Source: an uncultured Pelagibacteraceae bacterium
GTDB taxonomy: Bacteria; Pseudomonadota; Alphaproteobacteria; Pelagibacterales; Pelagibacteraceae
Direction of reading: 5' to 3'
Assembly (NCBI GenBank): GCA_902620465.1
Contig: CACNIF010000002.1
Span: 62,001-126,000, forward strand
Length of the DNA stretch: 64,000 nt
Shown here: positions 8,666-18,052 of the stretch, piece after piece
How the letters are laid out: each line of letters begins with the position of its first letter
Numbering within the stretch: position 1 is the stretch's first letter
Made by a program: the position numbers and the translations under genes
The notes under the pieces: model-generated
Seen by the model: only the letters and a program-made list of their open reading frames with translations
What the model was told of the DNA's origin: nothing
The model's database searches: none

Positions 8666-10095
8666 TCCACCCACCAACTGATTTGACTTCTAAGAATTCT
8701 TGAAGACCATGCTCACCAGCTTCTCTTCCTATTCCTGAATGTTTAAAACCTCCGAAAGGTGTATCGATTGCTATACCTGCTCCATTTACATCCACCATTC
8801 CTGATCTGAGTTTTTTTGCAACTCGTTTAGCTTTTTCTTGGTCCTGAGTTTGGATATAATTTGTTAGTCCGTAAGGAGTATCATTTGCAATTTTGATTGC
8901 GTCTTCTTCTGACTCAAATGGTATAACTGACAATACAGGTCCAAAAATTTCAGTTCTAGCAATTTCCATACTATTATCAACATCGACAAACACAGTTGGT
9001 TTTACAAAATAGCCTTTTTCATGACCATCAGGTTTTCCTAGTCCGCCTGCAATTAGTTTTGCTCCTTCATCAATTCCTTTTTTAATTAAATCCTGAATCT
9101 TATTATATTGAGACTCTGATACAACTGGCCCAATATGTTCCCCCTTCTTTCTTAGGATCTCCTACCTGAATAGTATCTGTGTATTCTTTAAGTTTTTTTA
9201 TTGCCTCAGAGTAATTTGATTTTTCAATTAACATTCTTGTTGGAGCATTACATGATTGACCTGAGTTTTTAAAACATCTTAAAGCGCCCCATTCAATAGC
9301 TTTTGGATCAGCATCTTTAAAAATTATATTTGCTCCTTTGCCACCTAATTCTAAGCTCACTCTTTTAAAATCATTGGCTGCATTTTGTGAAATTAAAGCA
9401 CCAGCTCTAGTCGATCCAGTAAAAGAAATCATGTTAATATCAGGATGTCGCGTGAGTGCATCACCAGTTATATTTCCATCGCCATTAATTAGGTTAAATA
9501 CTCCTGGTGGGAATTTTGTTTCATCAATAATTTCAGTCAAAACCATTGATGATAATGGAGCAAGTTCTGAAGGTTTTAAGACCATTGTACACCCTGATGC
9601 CAAGGCAGGTATCACCTTAAGACAAACCTGATTCATTGGCCAATTCCATGGTGTTATCAATGCACAGACTCCTTTAGGCTCGTATAAAAGTCTTTGATTG
9701 GGAGCATGATAGCCCAAAGGTTTTTCAAATTCAAAATTCTTAAGGTGTCTAATAAAAGATTTTATGTGAGCAGCTCCGGTACCTACTTGAAGCTTCGTTG
9801 CAAAGTCTTTTGGTGCACCCATTTCAGTAGTAATTGCTTCAGAAATATCTGCCCACCTTTTTTTATAATTTTCGTAAAGTTTTTCTAAAAGTTTTATTCT
9901 TTCTTCTTTGGTTGAAAAAGCCCAAGAGTTATAAGCTTCTTTAGCTGAATTTACAGCAATATCGACATCTTCCTTATTACCAAGAGTTATGATCGCACAT
10001 TTTTCTTCGGTGGAAGGATTAATAACTTCAATTCGTTGTTTGCTTTTTGGAACCTGCCATTTTCCATTTATATAAAAATTTTTTTTATCTTTCAT
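8658..10095 (-). pseudogene. NAD(P)-dependent aldehyde dehydrogenase interrupted by a +1 frameshift
   Basis: Two reading frames together make one ALDH-superfamily enzyme of about 478 residues. The 5' part begins MKDKKNFYINGKWQ and holds the Rossmann region (ITPWNWPMNQ, FTGSTRAG), catalytic Glu249 in LELGGKG and Cys282 in NSGQSCNAPTRM. It then shifts out of frame at a run of five C on the plus strand (9140-9144) and would stop after about 17 aberrant codons. Removing one base from this run restores GDPKKEGEHIGPVVSESQ and continues into the intact C-terminal part (FGPVLSVIPF, PFGGFKHSGIGREAG). I chose the ATG at 10095, because the longer TTG start at 10128 overlaps speB. The substrate is unknown; the SpeB neighbour suggests an aminoaldehyde. 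It may be a recent mutation or a homopolymer sequencing error. Confidence 0.85.
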
Positions 10096-10114
10096 AATTT
10101 TTAATAACTTTTTG

Positions 10115-11074
10115 TTATTTTTTTGCAAATAAATTAGTTAATTCATAAACAATTGTAGCAGCAGCAAGTGATGTAACTTCAGCATGATCATATGCAGGTG
10201 AAACTTCAACTACGTCTGCTGATATAAGATTTAAGCCCGACAAGCCTCTTAAAACGTTCACCATTTCCCTTGAGGTCATTCCAGCAATTTCTGGAGTTCC
10301 AGTTCCAGGTGCAAAAGCAGGGTCTAATACGTCTATATCTATAGATAAATATAAAGGATTTTTACCTACTCTTTTCTTTATTCTCTCAGCAATATTATCG
10401 GTTCCCTCTGATTGAAATTCATCGCAATGAATAATTTTAAATCCAAAACTCTCGTCATTCTTAATATCATCTCTGCTATATAAAGGACCTCTAATTCCAA
10501 CATGCATTGATGCATCATCTAAAAATAAATTTTCTTCCCTCGCTCTTCTAAAAGGAGTTCCATGAGTGTATGGAGCTCCAAAATATGTATCCCAAGTATC
10601 AAGATGAGCATCAAAGTGCACTAATGCGACTGGTCCATTGTTAATCTTGTTCACCGCTTTTAAGAGAGGAAAGGCAATTGTATGATCTCCACCTAAACAA
10701 ATAATACCTCCAACCTTTTTTAATAACTCTTCAGCTCCTACTTCTATCTGTTTTATCGCTTCATTTATATTAAATGGATTACAAGTAATATCTCCAGCAT
10801 CAGCTACTTGTTGAATTTTAAATGGTTCAACATCATAACTTGGATGATAATTGGTTCTTAAATGCCTTGAAGCCTGTCTTATACTTTGAGGTCCAAATCT
10901 TGCGCCAGGTCTATAACTCGTGCCAGCATCGAATGGAACTCCAACGATTGCAACGTCACAACTCTCTACATCTCTTAGCTCTGGTAATCTAGCAAACGTC
11001 GAAGGCCCTGCAAACCTGGGAACTTTTGTTCCACTAACTGGTTGAATTGGATCTTTATTAGTTTTTTTTTTCAC
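10115..11074 (-). CDS. speB: SpeB-type ureohydrolase (agmatinase / guanidino-acid hydrolase)
   Basis: A 319-residue ureohydrolase. The manganese-binding motifs are intact: CLGGDHTIAFP near residue 148, VHFDAHLDTWD near residue 172 and SIDIDVLDPAFAPGTGTPE near residue 250. PYTHGTPFRRAREE is typical of the agmatinase branch, which releases urea from agmatine to give putrescine. Relatives act on guanidinobutyrate or guanidinopropionate, so the substrate is open. The start is GTG with no strong ribosome site. The aldehyde dehydrogenase follows after about 20 bases, a pairing that fits breakdown of polyamine or guanidino compounds. Confidence 0.85.
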   Translation of the reverse strand: MKKKTNKDPIQPVSGTKVPRFAGPSTFARLPELRDVESCDVAIVGVPFDAGTSYRPGARFGPQSIRQASRHLRTNYHPSYDVEPFKIQQVADAGDITCNPFNINEAIKQIEVGAEELLKKVGGIICLGGDHTIAFPLLKAVNKINNGPVALVHFDAHLDTWDTYFGAPYTHGTPFRRAREENLFLDDASMHVGIRGPLYSRDDIKNDESFGFKIIHCDEFQSEGTDNIAERIKKRVGKNPLYLSIDIDVLDPAFAPGTGTPEIAGMTSREMVNVLRGLSGLNLISADVVEVSPAYDHAEVTSLAAATIVYELTNLFAKK

Positions 11075-11128
11075 ACTAAAAACTGTATCACATTCTTTTA
11101 ATTTGGAATATCTTCTATATAAAGATTT

Positions 11129-11851
11129 ATGATTTATTTTAGATATATAATATTATTCTTTATAGTTTTTAATTCAGCACAAGCAGATACCATTTATAAT
11201 CTCATCAAGATTCCAAATTTGGAAATATATGATATTAAAACTCCAAATAAGCTTAGATACTTGTACGCTAAACAACCTTTTACGATAGGAGTTGATAATA
11301 ATATAAATTGTTATGACCCTGAAAAAAAATCTTTAGATAAAAAGTATAAAGTTATTCAGAAAAATTTGAACAAATACGATCAAGTATTTTTGAAAAAAAT
11401 AAATTTAAAATATATTGTTTTATGTGAAGATTTATCAATCTCAAATATTAACACAGCAGGTATTCCAGATAATATAATGAAAACATTAATTCTTGATATA
11501 GAATTTAATGAAAAATATTTCGAACGAGTAATTCATCATGAAGTTTTTCATATAATAAATGATAGTTATAAGGATATATTTAATGAAAGTGCCTGGTCGA
11601 GCTTCAACTTAACAAATTTTGAGTATGCTGAATGTTCCACATGCACCGATAAATTAGGTCTAGAAACCTATAGCAATACTAAGGGATTTTTCTCAGAATA
11701 CTCTCAATCTACTGCATCTGAGGATATGGCAGAAGTTTTTTCTCATTTAATGATTGGAACAAACTTAAATAATAAAGACCCAATTTTAGAAAAAAAAATA
11801 AATTTTATAAAAAAAAATTTGTTAAGAATTGATCCAAATTTTATCTTATGA
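11129..11851 (+). CDS. Secreted putative zinc metallopeptidase (HExxH)
   Basis: A 240-residue protein with a signal peptide (hydrophobic residues 3-15, likely cleavage after NSAQA near residue 19). A zincin motif HEVFH lies at residues 137-141 in VIHHEVFHIINDSY, and SEDMAEVFSHLM at 197-208 provides a candidate third ligand Glu. Two cysteines form CSTC near residue 169. I recognise the general layout of putative zinc-binding metallopeptidases but cannot name a characterised family. Its stop overlaps the start of a membrane-anchored cyclophilin as ATGA, so both products probably act in the periplasm. Confidence 0.65.
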   Translation: MIYFRYIILFFIVFNSAQADTIYNLIKIPNLEIYDIKTPNKLRYLYAKQPFTIGVDNNINCYDPEKKSLDKKYKVIQKNLNKYDQVFLKKINLKYIVLCEDLSISNINTAGIPDNIMKTLILDIEFNEKYFERVIHHEVFHIINDSYKDIFNESAWSSFNLTNFEYAECSTCTDKLGLETYSNTKGFFSEYSQSTASEDMAEVFSHLMIGTNLNNKDPILEKKINFIKKNLLRIDPNFIL

Positions 11852-12495
11852 TCAAAAAAATTAAGGCAACAAGATCAGAAAAAATAATTCTAATATTTTT
11901 ACTATCCTTAGCAGTATTTTCTTTTGGTTCTTTTTTTTTAATAAAGAATAAGTGTTTATTTGTAAAAAATTACGACCCAACAAAAATTACTTTTGAAAAT
12001 CCCTCAAATATTGTAATTTTGAATGTTCCTTGCGGGAATGTTATAATTGAACTCTATCCTCAAATTTCTCCTAATGCTGTTCAAAGATTTAAGAAATTAG
12101 TTGAGTCTAAAGCCTATGATAATTCTGCCTTTCATAGAGTAATAAAAGATACACTTGTACAAGCGGGTGATTTAGAATTTGGTAAAAAAGGAAGCTTGAA
12201 TTATGCAAAGATTGGCACTGGTAAGTCTGGTTTAGGAACAATAAATTCAGAGATAGACACTCCATTTGATTTCAAAAAAGGGAGTGTGGGATTAGCAAGA
12301 TCAAAAAGTTACAATACGGAAGATAGTCAGTTTTTTATAATTTTAAGAGATGAACCGTTATATGAATCTGAATACACTCCTATAGGTAAAGTAATTTACG
12401 GTTTAGAGGCGCTAAAAAAAATTAAGTATCTTGATAAATCTCAATATGTATTAAGACCTGATTTTATTAATTCTATAAGAATGCTAATTAACTAA
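11848..12495 (+). CDS. Membrane-anchored cyclophilin-type peptidyl-prolyl isomerase
   Basis: A 215-residue protein with an N-terminal membrane anchor near residues 14-33 (IILIFLLSLAVFSFGSFFLI) and a cyclophilin domain from about residue 50. Family motifs are IELYPQISPNAVQRFKKLV, YDNSAFHRVIKDTLVQAGD, GSVGLARSKSYNTEDSQFFII and YTPIGKVIYGLEAL. The Arg of FHRVI and the Gln of SQFFI match catalytic-cleft residues of cyclophilins. It probably faces the periplasm and assists folding. It overlaps the upstream metallopeptidase (ATGA) and ends convergently, overlapping the beta-oxidation gene by 12 bases. Confidence 0.88.
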   Translation: MIKKIKATRSEKIILIFLLSLAVFSFGSFFLIKNKCLFVKNYDPTKITFENPSNIVILNVPCGNVIIELYPQISPNAVQRFKKLVESKAYDNSAFHRVIKDTLVQAGDLEFGKKGSLNYAKIGTGKSGLGTINSEIDTPFDFKKGSVGLARSKSYNTEDSQFFIILRDEPLYESEYTPIGKVIYGLEALKKIKYLDKSQYVLRPDFINSIRMLIN

Positions 12496-14706
12496 TGGCT
12501 TACCGGTTGCTAAAGTGTGTTTTATTCTTTCTTGTGTTTTTTTTGTTTCGATTAATCTCATAAATGCATCTAGCTCTAACTTAAACAAATCATCTTCAGT
12601 TAATGTTTTGTCTATTGTTGTGTCCCCGCCACTTAAAACATGTGCTAATTCTTTTGCAACTTGTACACCATGGTCTAATATCACTTTTTTATTATAAAGT
12701 TTTTCTATAATCTTATTCATTTCACCTCTGACACTTTCCCCAGGAAGTTTAAATACAAGCTCCTCGGGTTCTTTAAAACTTTTATTTTCATTAAGGATTT
12801 TTTTTGAGACTTCTAATAAACTGTTTCTATTCATAATTTTTTTATCTTGAGGTCTCAGATATTTCAGCGGTTCTGCTTCCACAGGTGAGGTCGCCGTCTT
12901 CCCATAGCCAATAATATCAAAAACTTTAAGTGGGGCAAAATTTGGATCTTTTTTTGCTTGTTCTGTATCTAACCATCTTCCTAACATCTCCTTACATCCT
13001 CCGCCTGCAGGAATTAATCCAACAATGGTCTCAACAAGACCTACAACAATATTTGTATGAGATGCTACAAAATTACTTTGAACCATAACCTCAAAGCCAC
13101 CACCAAGCGTTAAACCGGATGGAGCAGAAATTACAGGATATTTTGAGTATTTTAAATGCTTACACGTCTCTTGAAAATATTTAATAAATTTTTCTATTGA
13201 TTTAAAATCATTTTTGTCTGCAAATTGCATAGTATAAGTTAAGTTTACGCCGGCAGAAAATTGCATACTCTCATTTATAATTATTAATGGTTTATCTGTA
13301 GCTTTTTTAAGCGCATCCATTGAGTCATAATCTAAAGCGTTAGCTTTAGTTGTAAACTCAACAATATTGTAATCTTGAAATCTATATATCTTCGCAGAGT
13401 CATTACCATCTAAACTGATTGCTGTTTTTTTAACTTTGCCTAGTGTTTCTATATTGGTGTATTTCTGTCTTTCTCCATAGAAATCTTCATTTTTATTTTT
13501 ATTTAATTCCTCTAAAAAATTATTCCCACTAAAATCATCAACTTTGTTAAAAAAGTTTTGAACACCAATTTCCTCAAGCATTTCAAATGGTCCTTTAGCC
13601 CAATTAAAACCTAACCGCATTGCCTCATCAATATCGTTAAATTGATTAGTAATCCCTGGAACTAGCGATGATGCATATTTTATTATTTTTGAAATCACAG
13701 ACCATGCATACTCACCGTATTCATCTTTTCTATTAATTAATCCATTAAGATCTACCTTATCAGACTTGATATCAATTTTTTTGCTTGGTGAATAAACACC
13801 TGTTTCAAGATTAATTGCCTCCATAACTTTAGTAGTTCCAGATTTATTCATTCTATAAAAACCACCCTTGCCTTTTCTTCCCGTATAACCCGTCTCAATT
13901 AACTTTTTTACCAACGGAATTTCTTTAGCAACTTCATGAAATTCATCTGTTTCTGGCAGCTCTTTAATGAAACTTTTTAATACATCAGCCATTAAATCAA
14001 TCCCAATTAGGTCATAGAGACCAAAAACACCTGTTTTTGGAATTCCCATCGGCCTTCCAAAAATAGCGTCCGCCTCCTCAACTGATAACTTCATTTTAAA
14101 AGCTTCTGTCATTGCAATTTGCATGGCATAAACTCCCACTCTATTTCCTAAAAATCCTGGTGTATCATTACAAACAATTGCACCTTTACCTAGCTCAGTT
14201 TCACAAAATTCTTTTAATTGATTAATCTTATTTAGATCGTTGTTCTCATTTTTAACAATTTCTAATAGCCCCATATATCTGACAGGATTAAAAAAATGAG
14301 TTATACAAAAATCTTTTTTTTCTATATCTGTTAAATTTTGAGATAAAACTTTTATAGGTATAGAAGAAGTATTAGATGAAACAATTGCGCCTGCTTTTCT
14401 TGATTTGAATATTTTTTCATAAATTTGGTGTTTTACATCTATTCTTTCAACTACCGCCTCAACAATCCAATCAGCATTTTTTACAACATCAAAATTATCA
14501 GATATATTTCCAACATTGATATTATTTATTTTAGTTTTATCAATTAATAATGGAGGTCTAGATTTATGAATTCTTTCTCTAGCCTTTTCACTAATTTCAG
14601 TTTTTAAATCTAATAATGTAACCGGGATATTTGCATTACATAGATGGGCTGCTATACCGCTTCCCATCGTACCAGAACCAATCACCACAACATTTTTTAT
14701 ATTCAT
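12484..14706 (-). CDS. FadN-like bifunctional 3-hydroxyacyl-CoA dehydrogenase / enoyl-CoA hydratase
   Basis: A 740-residue two-domain beta-oxidation enzyme. The N-terminal half is 3-hydroxyacyl-CoA dehydrogenase: Rossmann motif VIGSGTMGSGIAAHL near residue 9, VSSNTSSIPI, ITHFFNPVRYMGLLEIV and NDTPGFLGNRVG. The C-terminal half, from about residue 430, is crotonase-like with SAGVNLTYTM and PSGLTLGGGFEVMVQSNFV. Dehydrogenase first and hydratase last is the order of Bacillus FadN, the reverse of FadB/FadJ. Start ATG at 14706 is 12 bases after potC, so it may be co-transcribed with the pot genes. The acyl-CoA substrate is not evident. Confidence 0.88.
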   Translation of the reverse strand: MNIKNVVVIGSGTMGSGIAAHLCNANIPVTLLDLKTEISEKARERIHKSRPPLLIDKTKINNINVGNISDNFDVVKNADWIVEAVVERIDVKHQIYEKIFKSRKAGAIVSSNTSSIPIKVLSQNLTDIEKKDFCITHFFNPVRYMGLLEIVKNENNDLNKINQLKEFCETELGKGAIVCNDTPGFLGNRVGVYAMQIAMTEAFKMKLSVEEADAIFGRPMGIPKTGVFGLYDLIGIDLMADVLKSFIKELPETDEFHEVAKEIPLVKKLIETGYTGRKGKGGFYRMNKSGTTKVMEAINLETGVYSPSKKIDIKSDKVDLNGLINRKDEYGEYAWSVISKIIKYASSLVPGITNQFNDIDEAMRLGFNWAKGPFEMLEEIGVQNFFNKVDDFSGNNFLEELNKNKNEDFYGERQKYTNIETLGKVKKTAISLDGNDSAKIYRFQDYNIVEFTTKANALDYDSMDALKKATDKPLIIINESMQFSAGVNLTYTMQFADKNDFKSIEKFIKYFQETCKHLKYSKYPVISAPSGLTLGGGFEVMVQSNFVASHTNIVVGLVETIVGLIPAGGGCKEMLGRWLDTEQAKKDPNFAPLKVFDIIGYGKTATSPVEAEPLKYLRPQDKKIMNRNSLLEVSKKILNENKSFKEPEELVFKLPGESVRGEMNKIIEKLYNKKVILDHGVQVAKELAHVLSGGDTTIDKTLTEDDLFKLELDAFMRLIETKKTQERIKHTLATGKPLVN

Positions 14707-14718
14707 GTAAAGAAATTT

Positions 14719-15573
14719 TTATCTATTTATACCTCTGAGTCTTTCAGATCTTCTTCTTAAAAGTTCAGCGGTAACTAATATTAATGTTGATAAAATAATC
14801 AGACAAGTTGCAACTGCAAGAATTGTTGGACTTAGTTGTTCCCTCAAACCTGTCCACATTTGAATTGGTATAGTTGTGTTTTCTAATCCTGCTAAAAATA
14901 GAACTACTACAACTTCATCAAATGATGTTACAAAAGCAAATAGCCCTCCAGATATCACTCCTGGTAAAATAAGTGGTAAAGTGATTTTCATAAATGTATT
15001 TACTGGGTCACTACCTAAACTGGCTGCAGCTCTTGTGACACTATGATCGAACCCTGATAGAGTTGCGGTTACTGTAATAACTACAAATGGCGTTCCTAAA
15101 ATAATATGTGCTAGTACTATTCCTGTGTGAGTGGCTGCTAATCCAACTTTAGCCATGAAGAAAAATATCGCTACGCCTGATATAATTAGAGGAACTATCA
15201 TAGGTGAAATTAATACTGCCATAATTAAACCTTTGTACGGCATATGCCTGCTACTCAAACCCAAAGCCGCAACTGTTCCAAGTATTACCGAGCCTATTGT
15301 TGCAAAGATAGCAATGATAAAACTATTTTTGGCAGCTAATCCCCAAGGATTTTTAGTCCCATAAATCATATCTTGATACCATCTTAAAGAAAACGCATCA
15401 GGATCTAAACGTTTCATCCCATCAGAAAAAACTAAAAATTCCTCAGCATTAAAAGATAATGGAAAAATAACAAACAATGGCGCAACAAGAAAAAAGAATA
15501 CTGCTGCACAGATTGTCAAATAAACGTAGTGCCAAATTCTATAATGTGGTTCTGTATATTTGGGTAAAGCCAT
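14719..15573 (-). CDS. potC: PotC-like ABC transporter permease
   Basis: A 284-residue inner-membrane permease of the spermidine/putrescine (PotC) subfamily with about six transmembrane helices. The EAA-type coupling loop, which contacts the ATPase, reads ITRAAASLGSDPVNTFMKITLPLILPGVISG-like, near residues 180-210 (key residues Ala-Ala-Ser-Leu-Gly and Leu-Pro). FVTSFDEVVVVLFL is typical of PotC/PotI. It starts 5 bases after potB and completes a potA-potD-potB-potC importer set. The substrate class, polyamines or another small cationic or zwitterionic compound, is inferred from family only. Confidence 0.88.
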   Translation of the reverse strand: MALPKYTEPHYRIWHYVYLTICAAVFFFLVAPLFVIFPLSFNAEEFLVFSDGMKRLDPDAFSLRWYQDMIYGTKNPWGLAAKNSFIIAIFATIGSVILGTVAALGLSSRHMPYKGLIMAVLISPMIVPLIISGVAIFFFMAKVGLAATHTGIVLAHIILGTPFVVITVTATLSGFDHSVTRAAASLGSDPVNTFMKITLPLILPGVISGGLFAFVTSFDEVVVVLFLAGLENTTIPIQMWTGLREQLSPTILAVATCLIILSTLILVTAELLRRRSERLRGINR

Positions 15574-15578
15574 TTTCT

Positions 15579-16832
15579 TTATCCTAATTTAATGTTATCT
15601 ATTCCAACTAATTTATTGTACAGCCAATAAATGACTAATACTCCACTTAACAACATAAGTCCCATTGCTGAAGCAAAACTCCAGTCGAGAGTACTTTTCA
15701 TATGAAATGCTATCTGGTTACTTATTAACGTACCAGAAGCTCCACCAACTAAAGCTGGGGTAATGTAATAACCTATTGCTAAAATAAAAACTAATAAGCA
15801 TCCCGCTCCAATGCCTGGGATAGTTAAAGGGAAATAGACTTTCCAAAAAGCCACAAAAGGTGTTCCACCTAATGACTTACCGGCTCTCATCAAACTTGGA
15901 GAGATTGTTTTCATCACGCTGTAAAGTGGAAGAACCATAAAAGGCAGTAAAATTTGTGTCATTGCAACATAACTACCTGTTTTATTAAACATCATTTCTA
16001 GCCTGTTATCATCACTAACCAGTCCTATCATAACAAAGAAATCATTTACTATTCCTTGCTGTTGTAGAAGAATCATCCAACTAGCAGTTCTAACTAATAA
16101 TGAGGTCCAAAAAGGAAGTAAGACACAGATCATCAAGAGGTTACTGTACTTCATCGGTAATGTTGCCAGTAAGTGTGCAATTGGATATGCCATTAAAAAA
16201 CAAAACACCGTAACAAAGAATGCAATCTCCAAAGTCCTCATCCATAAAATTCTATGAACTCTTCTATCTTCAGGAACATTGATTATTTCTCCTTTTTCAT
16301 TTTCATACATATCAATCCCCTTTAAATATTTTTGATAAGTATATGCAGGAGCTCTTCTTTTAATTGCTCTCCAATATTCAACATCAGCCCATCTTCGATG
16401 AACAGACATAATTTGTTCTTTATAATTACCCTCTTCAAAAGATTTAGACTTTCTTCTTAATTTTTTAATAATACTTTTGAAACCATTTTTTGTGTAATTT
16501 AGTTGTGTTGAAAGTTTTCCTTCTCGTTCCTCTTCAATCAATTTTTGAAAATCAAAATAGAAAGCTTCGAATACTTCTTCAGGAGGAAGATCCTGTCCGT
16601 CCCATTTTTCCATGGATTTAAAAGTTTTAGGAAGCATCTCAGTAACCATTTTATCGTCAACACTTCTCATAAGCATATCGCCTATTGGAAACACATATGT
16701 AATAATTATGAACAACAATAATGGAGCAACAAGTAAAAAAGCTTTAATCTTGTTTTTCTTTTCTGCTTTTTTAAGGCTAACTTCTAAAGGGATTCCGTCA
16801 GTTGTTAAAATTTGTTTTGTTTCTGAGCTCAT
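15579..16832 (-). CDS. potB: PotB-like ABC transporter permease with a long N-terminal insertion
   Basis: A 417-residue permease, about 100 residues longer than usual PotB. After a first transmembrane helix near residues 30-50 comes a charged stretch to about residue 190 (rich in Lys, Glu, Arg; contains EGKLSTQLNYTKNGFKS and RRVHRILWMRT). The usual five helices follow, with the coupling loop SPSLMRAGKSLGGTPFVAF. Similar inserted permeases occur in PotB relatives of unknown substrate, so polyamine specificity is not proven. The start ATG lies directly behind a hairpin and U-tract (16841-16864) and has no Shine-Dalgarno sequence, so expression may be set by that element. Confidence 0.85.
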   Translation of the reverse strand: MSSETKQILTTDGIPLEVSLKKAEKKNKIKAFLLVAPLLLFIIITYVFPIGDMLMRSVDDKMVTEMLPKTFKSMEKWDGQDLPPEEVFEAFYFDFQKLIEEEREGKLSTQLNYTKNGFKSIIKKLRRKSKSFEEGNYKEQIMSVHRRWADVEYWRAIKRRAPAYTYQKYLKGIDMYENEKGEIINVPEDRRVHRILWMRTLEIAFFVTVFCFLMAYPIAHLLATLPMKYSNLLMICVLLPFWTSLLVRTASWMILLQQQGIVNDFFVMIGLVSDDNRLEMMFNKTGSYVAMTQILLPFMVLPLYSVMKTISPSLMRAGKSLGGTPFVAFWKVYFPLTIPGIGAGCLLVFILAIGYYITPALVGGASGTLISNQIAFHMKSTLDWSFASAMGLMLLSGVLVIYWLYNKLVGIDNIKLG

Positions 16833-16840
16833 AAATAAAA

Positions 16841-16864
16841 AGGGCGGTTAGTAATAACCGCCCT
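16841..16864 (-). terminator. Hairpin and U-tract between potD and potB (terminator/attenuator)
   Basis: The sequence is a perfect 10-bp stem AGGGCGGTTA / TAACCGCCCT with a four-base loop. Read on the minus strand it is followed by TTTTTATTTATG, where the final ATG is the potB start codon. It should end much of the potD transcript while some polymerase reads through, giving more binding protein than permease. That arrangement is common for ABC operons; the extent of termination here is inference. Confidence 0.85.
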
Positions 16865-16903
16865 CTCAATATAATATAAAATTTTAATCTTTAAAACTTA
16901 AAA

Positions 16904-18019
16904 TTAAAATCCTGCTTTCATTGCTTCCCATTTTTCACCAAGTTCTGTTCCGTTATCAGCCCAGTAAAGTGGATCTACTAAGAAGTAATTTTTAGTGTTT
17001 GCTGGTGCAGTTGGCATATTAGGTACCATGTTTGTCTTACCATCTTTGTACCATGGCTCACCTTTTTCCATTACAGCAATAGATGATTTTCTCCAAGGTG
17101 CATATGCAATGTATTTTGCACTTCCTGCTAGACCTTCTGTACTTGTCATCTCAGCTAAAGCTTTTTTAGCATCAGCTTCATTTGGCGAACCTTTAACTAA
17201 TACGAAATACTCGTAGTCTAAACCTTGAGCATCCCATACTTGTACGATTGGAGCACCTTCTCCAACAGCAGCATTAAAGAATCTACCATTCCAGCCAGTT
17301 GCCATAACAACTTCACCACTCATTAATAGTTCTGGTGGTTGAGCACCTGCAGACCAAAATACACATCCACCTTGTGGGTCTGTGCAAAGTTTTTTGATCT
17401 TATCCATAGCTCTTTGAACACCTTTGTCAGTGTTTAAAGCTTTATAGATTTTTGCTCCACCTTTACCTGGTTTGATACCATCTGCAGCTAAAGCAATCTC
17501 TAAGTTTGTTAGAGCGCCTTTGTAGATAGCTCTTTTTCCAGGGAATTTTTTAGTGTTAAAGAAATCTTTGATAGTCTTTGGAGTACCTTTAACGTTATCT
17601 GAGTTATAAGCGTAGTTCCAAGAGTATAAAATATTTCCTACAGCACATTCACTAGGCATGCTAGTAAAGAAATCTTTACTTGCAGGAGTTCCATCTGGAG
17701 CTGCTGGGAAGTCTTTATCAAAATCAAATTTAACAAATAAACCTTCATCACAGCCATTTATAGTATCCATAGCAAATACGTCCATTATATCCCACGTAAT
17801 TTTGCCAGCTTCTTTCTGTGCTTTAATTTCTGATAATCCACCTGAGTAGTCGACCCAATTGATCGGAATACCTAACTTTTTAGCAGTAGGATCACCATAA
17901 CCTAATTTTTGACTTTCAGTATAAGCTCCACCCCAAGACGCAACTGTTACTGCGAATGCTGATGTAGTTATAGAAAATAAAAAAGATAGGGCTAGTAATA
18001 ATTTACTAATTTTTTTCAT
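16904..18019 (-). CDS. potD: PotD-like periplasmic solute-binding protein
   Basis: A 371-residue extracellular solute-binding protein of the PotD/PotF class, with a Sec signal (KLLLALSFLFSITTSAFAV, cleavage near residue 23). The mature part begins with VASWGGAYTESQKLGY, the usual beta-strand entry of this class. Other class features are WDIMDVFAMDT, GNILYSWNYAYNS and MSGEVVMATGWNGRFFNAA. It captures ligand in the periplasm for PotBC-PotA. The ribosome site GGAGGA (18023-18028) is the strongest in this block and lies close to the ATG. A good promoter (18053-18081) lies just upstream and a terminator follows, consistent with high separate expression. Confidence 0.92.
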   Translation of the reverse strand: MKKISKLLLALSFLFSITTSAFAVTVASWGGAYTESQKLGYGDPTAKKLGIPINWVDYSGGLSEIKAQKEAGKITWDIMDVFAMDTINGCDEGLFVKFDFDKDFPAAPDGTPASKDFFTSMPSECAVGNILYSWNYAYNSDNVKGTPKTIKDFFNTKKFPGKRAIYKGALTNLEIALAADGIKPGKGGAKIYKALNTDKGVQRAMDKIKKLCTDPQGGCVFWSAGAQPPELLMSGEVVMATGWNGRFFNAAVGEGAPIVQVWDAQGLDYEYFVLVKGSPNEADAKKALAEMTSTEGLAGSAKYIAYAPWRKSSIAVMEKGEPWYKDGKTNMVPNMPTAPANTKNYFLVDPLYWADNGTELGEKWEAMKAGF

Positions 18020-18052
18020 TTTTCCTCCGTTTAAACGTTTTGTATAAATACT

